Assembly (NCBI GenBank): GCA_030734395.1
Contig: JAUZTG010000042.1
Location: 1,302,001 to 1,366,000 of the forward strand
Direction: 5' to 3'
DNA: 64,000 bases
Source: Sarocladium kiliense
Taxonomy: Eukaryota > Ascomycota > Sordariomycetes > Hypocreales > Sarocladiaceae
Both the position numbers and the translations under genes were made by a program. Below, one piece after another: positions 44,169 to 56,370 of this stretch (position 1 is the stretch's first letter; the number at the start of each line of letters is the position of its first letter). The notes under the pieces were generated by a model. That model did not search any database. It saw only the letters and a program-made list of their open reading frames with translations, and was not told the origin of the DNA.

Positions 44169-45580
44169 TGTGAGGGAGTCGTAGGGCGACGTAGGAGTGA
44201 GCGGAGAGAATATGTATCGTGTCTAGGACGAAGGAAGGCCGAATCAATGGACTCGAGGCCGGACAAAAGCTGCTGGATGATGTGGAGTTTCGAGATTGAA
44301 AACCTGGAGCAGGAGGAAGGGAGGAAGAGGGAGGCAGTGGCCAAGGGGAAGCGACGGGAAAATTTGTTTTGAGGTCTTTTCCGTTTGGGGGGGCGCGGTC
44401 GCTGGGCGGCGGGCCACATGGGCGGCGGATTGGCCTGAAGTGCCTGTGGCTCCAGCGGGAGCTCGGGAACACTCGGGTAAGGTTAGGTAAGGGTTGGTTA
44501 AAGCCGGGCTTATCGGGAATTGAAGTGATATAGATAAGCGGCCATTGGACGAGGGGATGATGCTTGCGATTAAAGGCAAAATGCTGTATTGATGGTGTTC
44601 TGACTCTATGATAGAGGTACAATCCCATACGCACACTGGTTCCAATGCTCATGGCTTCACCTCATTCGGAGCAACGGGTTGAAGATGGCATCATCGCGAT
44701 TCGGCTGTTCGCCAAGAATAGCATACTACAGCAATTCTGTCATAGACCCACATTGGTGCCCATCTCCTACCCTGCAACCTTCGGCTTTGTTCGCAACTCA
44801 GTGGTGGTTCGCATCGTCCAGTGATGATAAGCCCATTATCAAGAACTAAGGTATTTCTTCCACTTTGTCGCCATTGATTCAGAGATACCCAGGAAGCTGT
44901 TTTCCCGGCTCGTGAGTCGAATCGTGTTTGTGGGCCTGCTCGACTGTACTCCCGACCCGGATACGCTCAACCGGCCTGCTTCGCTGTCAACCGTTAAGTA
45001 TGTGCGTTGACATCGACAAAAAGTTCTGCAAGCTTGCGAATCCTTTTGAGTTCTTGTCATCTCTGGACTGTCACGCCAGGATCTTAACTAAGATGAATGG
45101 GTGATCGGGATACGATGTTATGTCTAGGTATCTAGGGATATGTTCTACTTTGACGACCCTCGCGTTGAGCGGAGCGGAGGCAACTGCCATTAGGACCCGA
45201 AATGAGATCTCGCTCGTAGCAGCGTACTTTTCTGTTAAGACGGAAAAATTGTATGCTTGTCGAATGGCTGTTCCCAGGTCCTAAGTCATATCCATGGCTG
45301 TTACTCCATGTTCATTCCAGCGCGCTTCGCGTTCCAGCACATCCTCCATAGAACACCCATGAGACATTCACACCAGAAACATCAGCTTGTCAATCTGATC
45401 AGATGCTATCATTCGGGAATGGGGATGCCAACCTGGACTTTCTGATGCGTCGCAACTGACCGACTCTCAAGAAGTTAGAACTTGCATGATTTCACCAGTG
45501 ATCCATTAAATCATGACAAATTGAAGCTCAATTGCAGATGCCGGGGTGTCTTGAACGTGCATTACATGAAAATCCGTACA
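44169..45580. other. Intergenic region, MIR1 promoter to catabolic cluster edge
   Basis: About 1.4 kb, no supported gene. It divides the core MIR1 gene from the monooxygenase at the left end of the catabolic cluster. Confidence 0.4.
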
Positions 45581-47360
45581 CTAAACACCATTCGTTACTC
45601 CGTTGACCCCATTGGTCTTCGCACTTCCTCCCTTCTGGTACTTCTCACCCCACTCCTCGGAGATGCCTGCGTAATCCCAAGGCTTGTATGGCTCGACAAT
45701 CTCAATAATACCCGACGCCTTACGATGCGCCTTCACGCCGAGGTCATTCAGGAGTAGGTCAATGTATGGCATGGAATCAAACGCAAAATCGGGTAGGCTG
45801 GCACCGTATCCGCAAGGGTAGCGCCACCTGCCGAACTGCGTGTGCAGCATAACCTCCTTTGTGACAGCGGCTTCATTGGCAGGTTTGCGCTCGAGCTTGC
45901 CATCGAGGAACGCCGAGATCCAGAGACCTTGGACGCTAGCGAAGATTGATGTTGCGACGGTTGACACCATGCCTGCGTAAGCGATGTTGCGCTTGAAGAC
46001 AGCCTGACTTGGGACAATGAAGCGGTAGTTTCGAAGCGGCTCGCCCTTGGGTTGCTCTCTCCTCAAAACAGGTTGATCCTTGAGCATAGGGAATGTGGTG
46101 AGAACCTCTTGAGTGGCCTCCTTGATCAGCTTCTCACGCTCAGCACCGGTTTGCTTCAGGCCGCCATCGAAGTTGATGACCTTGAGCGCAGACTCCTTCT
46201 TCCAGCCTGTGGCGCAAAGAATTATGTCCGTTCCCACCGTCTCACCGTTGCTTAGGTGGGCCTTGTCACCCTCCAAACGCTCGATGTCGGCGAGATGAAC
46301 GCGAATCTTGCCATCCTTGACGAGCTGGTGGAGGTCAGTGTCGAAGTTGTGAATGCCAATGCCACTGCCTGTCCAGAAAGCAGAGTACCATGGCTTCATC
46401 TTGAACAGCTCAGGATCGTCATTATAACCGTGAGCAGTGACGACTTCAGAGCTAATAGTGTTGAAGAAGTTATTGACAATGATGTTGCCGAGGCCGGTGC
46501 CGTGCAAGAAGCCGCGCACCATGCCATAGCCGTCCTCATTGCCCCATGGGCAGGGGCTGAACCAGCTCAGAGCACGTGTGTGAAGAAGCTCTTCAAGCTT
46601 CCTCTTGAAGGGTGTGACGTAGGGAGGAGCCAGCCAGACGGGGCCATCTCCAGAGGGGCGAATAATCAGGTGGACTTGTTCGCAATTGGGGTTGCTGGCG
46701 AATGCATACGCGCAATCCAACGCAGACTTGCCAGCCCCGACGATAACTGCTCGCTTGCAAGTGTTGACAGTGTCTGCCTTCTGACAAAACTCCTTCGCAT
46801 GGAAGAACTGTGAAGTGAAAGATTCTTGTCCGGGGTATGTTGGAAGGTTAGGCTCTGAGGTGAGACCGGTAGCCATAATCAGCTTCTCTGTCTCCAGAAC
46901 CTCCTCGGGGCCGTCGACTTTGCTCGAGGTGACGGTAACCTTCCAGGTTTCTGACTCGGTGGACTCGACAGCGACGACCTTGGTGTCGAACCGTGTCCTC
47001 TCGAAGATACCGAACTTCTTGGAGAAATCGGTTAGGTAGCGATGGAGTGTGGCAGCAGGAATGTGCTGGCCCTCCGTGAGACCATAGGTCTCTCCATCCA
47101 TGCGGAGATCAGGGTGCTCATAGCTACCCCAGAGATTGTTGGACTTGAGACCAGGGTATAAGCGGTCCCTTGACCATGTGCCACCGATTGTGCTCTCTGC
47201 CTCGACGACTAACACCTTCTCATCGGGGTGGAACTGAATGTACGCCTTAGCAGCCGAGAGGCCGTACCAACCTACGAGGCATCGTCAGAACGAGGTCCTG
47301 GATCTTGGAGCTGCGAAGCAACATGGACTCACCCGCGCCGACAACGATAACGTTGTACAT
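45581..47360 (-). CDS. FAD/NADPH-dependent monooxygenase (FMO/Baeyer-Villiger-like)
   Basis: Two exons on the minus strand: 47360-47333 and 47271-45581, giving 572 residues. The 61-nt intron (47332-47272; donor GTGAGT, acceptor CGTAG) splits the FAD motif, which reads GAGWYG at residues 9-14 after splicing. The next FAD element, GGTWSRDRLYPGLKSN, is typical of class B flavin monooxygenases. The NADP-binding GAGKSA motif follows near residue 190. The fingerprint between the two is modified (FTSQFFHAKEF). The family inserts one oxygen atom from O2 into amines, sulfides, ketones or aldehydes using NADPH. It lies 801 bases from FDC1 and on the same strand, so it is a candidate oxidising step of the cluster; the substrate is unknown. 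Confidence 0.88.
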
Positions 47361-48161
47361 ATTGGAGGCCTAGAATGCAGAGTACCGTAAATGTCTTGGA
47401 GGCTCCTAAAAGATGCAAGATTGTGTAAGTGGGATGGAGAAGTCGGAATGGAGGAAGAGTTCCAAGAAGAGCTCAATGCGTCCAGGGTCCTTTCGAAGTT
47501 TAAAGCTTCACGTGTGAAGAGCCTCGAGCTACTCTTCGACTTGCTGATAAGGACCAATCACTTCTGGCGGCTTACCAGCTCCTTTCCGACACAGCTGAAG
47601 CTTCAATCTGCCCCGTTCCGCAACGCGGGGTTGGTGGAGGGGGGTGATGCTGAGAGACGCCTCCATCCCCAAATCTGGATGGTCTATCGAGCGTCCCGCA
47701 TGTCGGAACAGCAATTGCCTAGCCCCCCTCCGTTCTAAAGCGTATTCCGTCCTGCTAGACCCTGCATTTCGAGGTATTGCGGAGTTCGTTGCGATAGTGC
47801 GGATAGGACCCTTCTAGACCACTGATGTGGCGGTAGCCGTAGGTACGCTACCCGCCTCCATCTAAGCGACTCTAAGAGCCTCCAAGGAGCTTATCATTGG
47901 GTTCAGCAAAGACAAGATCCGCTGGCGCTTGAGGTCGCGTGAGGAAAGATAAGAACAGGCCACGCCTATCACGGGGAAGATCGTCTTCTTTGCGGGAGGA
48001 TGAATGTATAAGCGATGATGAAGCGATACGGGATGCGTACGACGATAGGGTGAGGTATCATCATCATGTAACACTTTTTCATGGAAAAGGAACGATTTTC
48101 CTGGAAGCTAGCGCTTCGAAGTCTCATTAAGCCTCCTTAAGCCTTTTGCCAAGCCATTCTA
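47361..48161. other. Intergenic region with several CGGAA/TTCCG half-sites
   Basis: About 800 bases upstream of the monooxygenase. TTCCG or CGGAA occurs near 47430-47445, 47613, 47703 and 47743. These may be binding sites of the cluster regulator, but five-base motifs are common by chance. Confidence 0.3.
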
Positions 48162-49874
48162 TCAATCGCAGGAGAAGCCCATCGCCTTCCAGTTACTCAG
48201 GACCTTGGTCTTCACGTCTTTTGGATATGAGTGCTCGAAGTCAACATGCCTAAAGTTCCTCGGGCCGTCGTACTCAGAGACAAAGAGGCAGTCTGATACC
48301 AGCTTCCCACCCTTCCATGGGGCACCAGGGATCTGCTTGTTGTAAGGGGTTAACGGGTGTGCCCGCACTTCATCGAAGATGTACTCGTCCTGCCCCGGTC
48401 TACAACGGGTGGTAAAGGCCCACATGACCTTATCCCAATTGTAAATGTCGATGTCATCACCCACGATCACGATGCGGTTGATCAACATGCAGCTCTTGTT
48501 CTTGAACGCCAACTCGCCAATGCGTTTGCAGAAGACTTCAGAGCTTGTACGCATTTTGCGCAGCTTCTCAGTGTCAACTTGCAGAATGCACCATGTGGCA
48601 AGTGTCTCCACGGGCGCAAAGGCCTCCTTGATCGGCAGTCCGAATTCCTGGCATAGCAGGAGAAGCTCAGGGGCCGCGAGCTGTGCGGTCGTGTGCTTTG
48701 TACCAAGTTAGCAGCCGCCAGCAGTCGGGTATGTACTCCAGAGAGGCGGCTCTGGGGGTTAGCTTACCGACTCATCCACGATGTTACCTGGGCAGGAGAT
48801 GGGGAGAATTGCGTCGTCTCTGTACGTGATAGCGTCAACCTTGAACAGTGGCCCCGTGCCACCTTCGCCATCGAATATCAGGGCCAGGTAGTCACCGAAA
48901 GGCCCCTCTTTACCCCTATCGGTGAGCGACATGGTGCCCTCGAACACGATTTCGCTGTTGGCTGGGACGAGAAGGTCATTGGTTTCGCACTTGACGAGGT
49001 CAAGTGGTTTGCCCGTAACAGCGCCAATGTACTCGCTTTCTGAGACATTCTCAGGTACTGGCATCGACGCCACAAGGGAGGCAATTGGCGGTACGCCTAG
49101 AGCCATAGCCCAGGGCATCTCTGTTTTGCCTTCTTTCAACCACTTATCGCGAATGATGGAGTTGTGCTGGCCGCCACCGACAAGACAAGCGATGTGATTC
49201 TTGTCATGCACCATGCCACGGAAGATGGACCAATTCGTCCATGACTTGTCTGGGGTTCGCAAGACGTGGATGCCATAAGTCGCCAGGTATTTGCCGCCAT
49301 CATTCTCGTGGAGATAGGGGACCGGTAAGGCCTCGAGGTCGATGTCGTCGCCGAAGATCTTGTGTGTCTTGCAAGGAGCTGTCTCTAGAATCGTTGGCGG
49401 CAGGGGTTTTGCTGTCTTCCACGAAATGAACCGATCTGAGATGTCTTTCCAAGTAGCATCGGCTGGTAGGCCAAGGTTCCGTGCCACGCGACCGAATTGT
49501 TCTGTCTCGCCTTTGCGAAGACTGGCAGAGTTGCCGAACATGCGCCAAAGCCCGTTCTTTGCTCCTTTGACATTGTTGAACAGTGGTGCCTTGTCACGCA
49601 CTTCGCTGACTCGGCGCACAATGGCACCGACTTCCAGGTACGGGTCGACTTCAGTATTGATCTCGTTCAGATCATTGTCCTCGCGAAGAATGTCGATGAA
49701 CTTCCGAAAGTCCAGTTGCGCATCCACAGGATCTGTTTTACTTTGGGTTGGCTGGCTCATCTTTGCGTGTGAGGAGAAGTGTCTTGAGGGAGAGCAGCGC
49801 AAACAAAGTGATGCAGGTCTAAGTCCTCTTAGACACAACGAGGAAGAACGCTGCGTTGCTAGAGCCATGGCCAT
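48162..49874 (-). CDS. FDC1: UbiD-family prFMN-dependent decarboxylase (ferulate/cinnamate decarboxylase)
   Basis: Two exons on the minus strand: 49874-48768 and 48695-48162, giving 546 residues. The 72-nt intron (48767-48696; donor GTAAGC, branch GCTAAC) joins IVDES to HTTAQL. Fungal Fdc1 features are visible along the length: NWSIFRGMVHDKNH (catalytic Arg region), VFEGTMSL (metal ligand region), the DESHT segment, AFTTRCRPGQDE and the end NWKAMGF. The enzyme decarboxylates alpha,beta-unsaturated aromatic acids, and sorbate in Aspergillus, to the terminal alkene, using prenylated FMN made by a UbiX partner. The first about 40 residues are Arg/Ser-rich without acidic residues (RHFSSHAK), a likely mitochondrial presequence. 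An ATG at 49958 is also in frame, and one at 49760 would give the usual short start. Confidence 0.93.
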
Positions 49875-50331
49875 TTGGATGTGAACAGAGCAAAGGAGTC
49901 TGTAATATCGCGAGCTCAGGATGCCAGTTCCCCGTCTGTCAGCCACAATCCGTCCCATCACTTACACATCCTTGTCTTGAGAGCCAAGGATCCTCACAAA
50001 TTACCCATTTGGGAATTCCGACAGCGTTCCGGGTCGGCGGAGTCGATGGTTGAGGCCAATCACACCGGCTGTGAAGCAGGATACCCCACCATAGCTACGG
50101 ACTGGCTGATGGAATATCTTGTAGATGGAGCTATCTGATTAGCTTTGTTCGGAAGATGGTTCTTACTCCAGTGATTTGCCGTTTCCTATTGTTGGAGCAT
50201 TTCATGCCAAGGTCAATACCTGTGGAGGAGAACCCAAACCGAAGAACAGTGCTAAAGACACCATTCTCATTCATCATTACACGCTGGCTGTAGTCTTCTT
50301 CTACCTCTCGAAGCAACAGACTCTAGATACT
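49875..50331. promoter_or_regulatory. Bidirectional promoter of FDC1 and PAD1
   Basis: The two genes start 457 bases apart and diverge, so they share this control region. It contains a direct repeat TTCCG-N6-TTCCG at 50016-50031 that runs into the everted CGG pair CCG-N3-CGG at 50029-50037, and a further CGGAA near 50150. Such CGG-containing sites are typical targets of Zn2Cys6 regulators, one of which is encoded next door. Confidence 0.5.
50016..50040. promoter_or_regulatory. Candidate Zn2Cys6 binding site in the FDC1-PAD1 promoter
   Basis: TTCCG at 50016-50020 and again at 50027-50031 with a 6-base spacer, followed by CGGCGG at 50035-50040. It sits near the middle of the shared promoter. 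The assignment to the neighbouring regulator is inferred from position and motif type only. Confidence 0.35.
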
Positions 50332-51150
50332 ATGGCACGATCAACAGTGAAGCGCGTGTGCGGGATCCTATCGGATCTTTCTCTTTCAACTCCAACCTGC
50401 CACCTTCGGCTTCCACGACAATGTCCAACAGTCGCGGAACGAAGCTGGCAAGGGGCTTGCGACCGTAGAGTTCATGCTCGAAATATTGCAACATCATCAA
50501 GACGGTTAGCTGAGAGCAATGTACGACACGATGGACAGACAGTGCCCACACACGGCATGGCGCGGTTCATGGGGCCCAGGCCAAAACGACTCGTCGTAGC
50601 CATCACAGGCGCGACCGGCACACCATATGCGATACGGCTGCTCGAGATCCTCAGAGACCTCAAAGTTGAGACGCACCTGGTGATGAGCAAATGGGCTCTC
50701 GCAACTCTCAAATACGAAACCCCGCTCACTGAGGCAGAGATACGTGGGCTCGCACATACCAACTATACTGCTCGCGACATGTCAGCACCAATCGCGTCAG
50801 GATCGTTCCAGCACGATGGCATGATTGTTGTACCGTGCAGTATGAAATCTCTCTCTGCGATCAGGACTGGATTCGGCGACGACTTGATCACACGCGCTGC
50901 GGACGTTACTCTCAAAGAGGGTCGCAAGCTTACGCTGGCGGTACGAGAAACACCTTTGAACGACATACATCTCGACAACATGTTGTTCTTGAGGCGAGCA
51001 GGGGCCTGCATCTTCCCTCCTGTGCCGGCATTCTACACACGACCAAAGTCTCTGGAAGAGATCATTGACCAGAGCGTGGGGAGGATGTTGGATTCTCTGG
51101 GACTTTATGTGGAGGGCTTTGAGAGATGGGAAGGGTTCCGTAAGGATTAA
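50332..51150 (+). CDS. PAD1: UbiX-family flavin prenyltransferase
   Basis: A single exon of 272 residues from the ATG at 50332. Residues 1 to about 65 are Arg/Ser/Leu-rich and look like a mitochondrial targeting sequence. The UbiX/Pad1 domain spans residues about 85-272, with the FMN-binding GATGTPYAIRLLE start, PCSMKSLSAIRTGFGDDLITRAAD, the segment LAVRETPLNDIHLDNM and the IDQSVGRMLDSLGL end. The protein prenylates FMN with dimethylallyl phosphate to make prFMN, the cofactor of UbiD enzymes; it is not itself a decarboxylase. It is divergent from FDC1, with both N-termini predicted to enter mitochondria, which would keep cofactor maker and user together. Confidence 0.95.
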   Translation: MARSTVKRVCGILSDLSLSTPTCHLRLPRQCPTVAERSWQGACDRRVHARNIATSSRRLAESNVRHDGQTVPTHGMARFMGPRPKRLVVAITGATGTPYAIRLLEILRDLKVETHLVMSKWALATLKYETPLTEAEIRGLAHTNYTARDMSAPIASGSFQHDGMIVVPCSMKSLSAIRTGFGDDLITRAADVTLKEGRKLTLAVRETPLNDIHLDNMLFLRRAGACIFPPVPAFYTRPKSLEEIIDQSVGRMLDSLGLYVEGFERWEGFRKD

Positions 51151-51251
51151 TGAACCCAAGTCACTTGCTGCATATAAATGGCGCATGCTTATGGATGAAC
51201 TGTACTTCGTTATCGTTAAAAAGATGAGCCTAACGTCGGTGTACATAAGGA

Positions 51252-53991
51252 CTATTCGTCAAACAGAAGTTCTCCTTCTGAAAAGAAAGCATTTCCTCCA
51301 ACAAGGGGCCACTCTCCAAGGGACGAGCTGGTGTGGCTGAACGGCATCGAGCCATTTGGACTGTCGGAAGCGAAAGTTGATCCATCAGCGCCGACGTCCA
51401 TCATCATGAAAGTGGGCATGTTGTGCATAAGAGGTTGTTCAGCTGTGTAATACATGTTGGTTTCCGCGCCACTTTCTATGTGATGGTCTTGTCCGCCTCC
51501 AAAAGATCGCTGAGTTGGATGTTCATTCATTAGATGCTGCTGAGGCGGGACTTGATCTCTCGCATGTGTCATTGTCACCTGCTCCGGCTTTCGCTGTGTC
51601 CTCGACGGCCTTGGAGCGGTTGCGGCGACTTGGCGGCTATCTTCAGTTGAGCCAGTGGGAGCGCGCAAGGATGACATATTCTGCTTCTTCCTCTCATTTG
51701 AAACGGATCTCATCTTCGTGAGCAAGTTGCCAATGGGTGAAAGGCGCTTCAACAGCTTTTGCGACGCCCGAGATGTGGTCGCATACCGCGAAGCAATGTC
51801 CATTGCTTTGCGGAATGTTCGACATACAGTTTCAATGAAATCATCTGGCAAGTCTTGACTCATCGTTGCCCTGTTCTGAGCGACGTGCACAACAACCAAG
51901 GACATCAACGCACATGCGCTGGCCAGCAAGTGCACATAAAAGGGCAATTGCATGCGGTACACACTGGTCGACTTGTCCAGCGAAGACAAGACATTGACTG
52001 TGTCGGAGAAGAAGTGAAGGGCCGGGCCCAGATTCTGTCTGCTACCTTCCGTAGGCTTGTTTGAGAAGAAAAAGGGCCGAAGCAGCATACTGTGGGCGGC
52101 GTTGGCCCTAAGATTGAGAAGTACAGCCCAGGATGGTATTCTCTCAAGCGGCAACGGAGGACCCGAAGTACCAACAGCCATATTGTATCGTCCGAGACTG
52201 TTCTTTCGCCATTGCTCAATCTGGAAATTGAGTATGTCGAAGCTGTCATCTTCTTCGGATGGCTCACCGGCCGACGCTCTCTGTGACATGGCCGAGGTGA
52301 ACTTGTCGCTGACAGCCATGAAGGAAACCATCGCTTTCAAGTACGGGGAATCGACCTTGGAAATGTCAGTAAGATGGTCCTGTGCAATTTCCGCTATTGA
52401 GTAGGACGAACCGGGGACTTCATGGCACTCTTGAAGTGAGACTCCTGGAAGTGCGTTGGCAGACCAGTAGCTGCGCTCCATTGCCTGTCTAGCACAATAG
52501 TAGTGCATATGATGGCTATCACCTGGGCTCGATCGCAGTCGGGACCGAGCAGATGCTCGGGAAAGTCGCGGCTATGCAGCCCAAGCTCAAGAAGAATGAC
52601 ACCAGCGAGCCCACACATTCTCCATGCGAAGCGCAACTGGTCCCGAAAGAAGTGATATGTGCCCTGTTTCTTCGTCAGTCATGCATCACTAAAGGACTGC
52701 AGATGCCGTCAACCTACCACGAGAAGTGCTATGACAGCATTGCCTATATCTGGAGCTGGGCATATTGTGGTGCGGTGAATAGCCTCCCTGCAATATGCAT
52801 ATATAGCTTTGCTAACGTCAACATTGGAAGAAGGTTCCACACACAGTGCAATGGCCAGGACCAGATTGATGGAAAGCAAGGTGAACTCCTCCATAGATGG
52901 GGCAGGATTGCTATCTGAGGGATTGGACTGCCCCGATCGATTCGGCAACGACCCTGAGTCCCTGCAAGGGTAGTCGTACCAAGCTTCAACCTGTTGCGAA
53001 ATGCTGGAAATATCCAGGATTGGGTGAAAGCTGTGGAAAACTTCCCGATAGGTCTGAATTAGGCGAATGGCGTCACTCTTGCTGAGAAGCCGTCTGAATC
53101 CTGTCAGCTTCTCAAGTGATCGACCGGAGACGATCCCTGAGGTTGTCTCAATCTCATCCCCGTCCAGCGACTCATCATCATCCGACTGGTTGTCGTCGAT
53201 ACTTGGCAGTCTGAGGCGGCGGCCATCGGATCTGTCCCCGAAGTCGCCCTGATAGAGTCGAATTTGAGCAACGTTAAGACTGTAGTCTGGTGATGTCGGA
53301 CCGCAGAATCGTTTGCGGTGAGCCGATCTTGCCCCGAGGCGCTGTCGTGGAGAATCGGGTTTGCGGTGAAGACAAGAGCTTCCCTCGGATAATGAGGCCG
53401 ATGTGTCGAACCGAGTGTCTTCATGTATTGCGTTGCTTTCACCATTTTCACTACCACCACTCTTGCTTTCGACCAGCCTAAGGCGGGTTGTCAAGGTGCC
53501 AATCTGCTCCTGCAAGTTGGCGATGAGCTCTTCAACAGGCAAGGCGCTGTTCTCAGGATCAGTCTTTGCCAACAACAGAGATGTGCGAGAAACGCGTCTG
53601 CTTACCTTCGATGACTTGCGAAAATGCCAGCATCGGGGAGTTGTTGACTAGATCGTTGGCCGTTGTTCCTCGACGAAGATGATGGAGCAGGGGTTAGGAG
53701 TCTGCGGAGACTTGATGATTCTTCATCATTGCTCAAATGAGGCACAGTCTCATCGCAGTATGACGAATTATTGGCGTTGACGGCACCGCCGCAGTGAAGA
53801 GATCGTGCGAAGCAGTAGGAACATGGGTTCCCTCCTGAGCACCTGCCTTTGCGCCGTCGACAAGCGTCGCATGCTCGTGGAGCATATGGCGCACGCTTCT
53901 TTGTCGGCTCCATTGACGTGTTCGGCGGACCGGGTCGCTTCGCGGGTTGACCATTGTTGGTAGCTTCTTCAAAGTCGAGAACAGCCATCAT
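51252..53991 (-). CDS. Zn2Cys6 transcription factor, cluster regulator candidate (SdrA-like)
   Basis: Modelled as four exons on the minus strand: 53991-53606, 53546-52718, 52663-52412 and 52355-51252, giving 856 residues. The Zn2Cys6 cluster is at residues 41-67 (CX2CX6CX5CX2CX6C), followed by a short coiled coil (VEELIANLQEQIGTLTTRL) and a fungal-specific TF domain recognisable by VLDRQWSAATGLP. Introns 1 and 3 are less certain. Intron 1 (53605-53547) ends at AACAG. Intron 3 (52411-52356) has the weak donor GTTCGT but a good branch TTACTGAC, and it is the only option found that keeps the conserved LDRQWS segment and restores frame to SPYLKAMVSF. In Aspergillus a Zn2Cys6 gene (sdrA) lies between the pad and fdc homologues and activates them; position here suggests the same job. 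Confidence 0.85.
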
Positions 53992-55342
53992 CGTGACAGA
54001 TACTGCTTGATTGCGATGAACCTAGAACAACACGTCTCGCGAGTGTTAATAAAGAAGGACAAGGATCAAGCGCGACCTCGCCGGACCCCGAACTCGGACA
54101 GAGGCCAAGGCTCCTGCGTCTAAGAGCTTGAACAGGCTTAGTATCGACGCTCCTATCTCGTGGCATATCATGCGGGGAGCGAGTTATGGGGTAGCGATCG
54201 TTTAGAGCCTTGGCCATCACATTCTTCGTTTGAAGCGATTCGTGGTTGATGAGCAGGTCTTTCGCATCGCTATCGCAAAGCTCGAGGTTTCTCAAATGGC
54301 TACGGCTTACAGATCAGTGTCTACACAATCAACAAGAACGATAGCACTGTCGGTGTCAAAGCGATGTCGATGCGCATCACTCCAAGATCCTCAATGCTGG
54401 GTTATCGTTTTCCATTGCTAGCATCGAGTCCAAGCGGGCACCCCTGGTTCGAGCTAGTGTGCCAAACGGCTTGATTTAGGAGCCAACAAGCCAACCAGCC
54501 ACTTGGTATTCGCTAGCAAGATACGGTTGGCTTGCTCTTGAAGATGCGCCATGTACAAACATGTGATCATTCTCTTGAATTACACTATCACGTTGCCGCA
54601 AACATAGGGGATCTGGAGAATGACATCCGTCGAGCGAGGATGAAAACGGGGCATGATCGCTGCGCCTGCCTCTTTGGACCTCATCGTGTAATTCTCTCTG
54701 TAGAATATCTCATGCTTCACGGCGAGCCCATGTTCGCCACTTCAGGTAGTCACCGATGCCTCCTCCGCCCGTCGCCAATGGGCTGGTTACCTTACCTTAT
54801 CCCAGGACCCTCATGTTAGCGTCAACCAACAAGCCTAGATACTGATAGCAATTATTGTGTCAACGGAATTCAGGAATACAGTGGGTCTATTCCGGAAATT
54901 CCGACGAGTGGAACAATTCCCTCTTTAAGACGAAGCATCCAGGGTTCCAAGGGTCGTGTACTGCTGCTTCACGTGTGGCACCAGCACTGCGGATCTAGAC
55001 CGCTGCCGTGGACCTGCTTGGTTCAACTCTATTTCCCTTTGGGTGTCGCCTCCGGACAACAGCGTCGGAAGCTGCACCCACAGCCGAGGTCGTGAAGCCA
55101 CTGTGGGTGGTGTAGATTGCTGTGCGGGTGGGCAACTGTCTTACGTTCTTAGCCGACGCTTGCGAGAGTTCATGGAGGGAGGCGCTCGTGCTGGAAGCCT
55201 TGCCACGAGCAAGGAGCAGAGTAAATCACAAGCTTTGTACGTTCATTTGAATCGCAATACTATAGCGAGTCGATTTGACAGTGACTGTGCCCATTCCATA
55301 TTCAATCCATCGCCATCAAACCACGGCCTTCTAGCAAACACA
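53992..55342. other. Divergent control region between regulator and SDR
   Basis: About 1.35 kb, no supported gene. It contains CGGAA at about 54864 and a compact group TTCCGGAAATTCCG at 54890-54903, about 440 bases before the SDR start. Confidence 0.45.
54890..54903. promoter_or_regulatory. Candidate regulator site upstream of the SDR gene
   Basis: Palindrome TTCCGGAA followed after one base by TTCCG. It is the same half-site seen in the FDC1-PAD1 promoter and in the MFS promoter palindrome at 62904-62925. Confidence 0.35.
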
Positions 55343-56310
55343 ATGGCTCCCCCTCCGCTTGAGAACGTGCGCCCGAGGTTCGATCTCAATAGGCGCAACT
55401 ATGTCATCACAGGTGGTGCACAGGTAAGTTCGAAACCAGCCAAAGCCGATGGCATACTACTAGACTGTCGTCATCCACGGATGGTCGAGCTGATGTGCCG
55501 GCGACTAGGGTATTGGCTTCGCTGCCACAAGAGCCATCTGTGAGATGGGCGGCAATGTGGCCGTGATGGATATCCAAGCCAAGCCTATTGACGACTTCGA
55601 TGCGCTAGCATCTAAGTTCAATGTGAAGACGGTCTATATTCAGACTGATGTCACAAAGGAGGAGAGCCTGCAAGCTTCTTTTGCAAAGGCAATTGAGGAG
55701 CTTGGCACAATCGATGGCCTTGTCCCATCAGCTGGTATCGCGATTGACAAGCCCTTCATCGATCAGACCTGGGATGAGTTCACTCGCATTCAGGACATCA
55801 ACGTAAGCTTAGCATCTCATCTTCACTCACTGTTCTGGTCTGACACGCCTCTAGGTTCGCGGCACATTCTTCGCGGCTCAGCTAGCAGCCAAGCAGATGC
55901 TGAAGCAGGGCAAGGGTGGCTCTATGGTGCTACTGGCTTCGCAAAGCGCGCACATCTCATTGCCAGGTTATAGGATGGCCGCATATAATGCTTCTAAGGG
56001 TGGTGTATTTATGCTCGCCAAGGCATTGGCTGTCGAGCTCGCTCCTCATAACATTCGCGTGAACACCATTTCACCCGGCTTTGTTGACTCAGACATGACA
56101 AGAATCGTCCGCGAGTCAAAGTCTAAGAGGGAGGGCGAGCAGATGTGGTTGGCTCCTCCGATGCAGCGGTTGAGCAACCCTAACGACCTGACGGGTGCGA
56201 TTGTATATCTTCTCTCAGATGCAGCGCCGTTCACCACTGGTACTGACATCCAGATCACGGGTGGACTGCACTGCGGGACTCAAGATGGCCTCATCAGCTA
56301 CGATAACTAG
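55343..56310 (+). CDS. Classical short-chain dehydrogenase/reductase
   Basis: Three exons: 55343-55423, 55509-55802 and 55855-56310, giving 276 residues. Both introns are phase 0 with GTAAGT and GTAAGC donors. The cofactor motif TGGAQGIG (residues 23-30) is split by intron 1. The catalytic set is Ser156, Tyr169 and Lys173 (YNASK). An acidic residue after the second strand (AVMDIQ) suggests NAD(H) use. The end RLSNPNDLTGAIVYLLSDAA and the final GG-containing strand are typical of FabG-like and polyol/alcohol dehydrogenases. A role oxidising a hydroxyl intermediate of the cluster pathway is inference. It is convergent with the ALDH gene, 60 bases between stops. Confidence 0.92.
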
Positions 56311-56370
56311 ACATTTAAATGCATGATCCTTCGAACCATTACTCTCTGTTCCGATATCGATGTGTTACTC

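Noticed and set aside
52471..52508. 38-nt GT-AG interval in the Zn2Cys6 gene that would also restore frame
   Set aside because: Too short for an intron, and removal would delete the conserved VLDRQWS core of the fungal TF domain.
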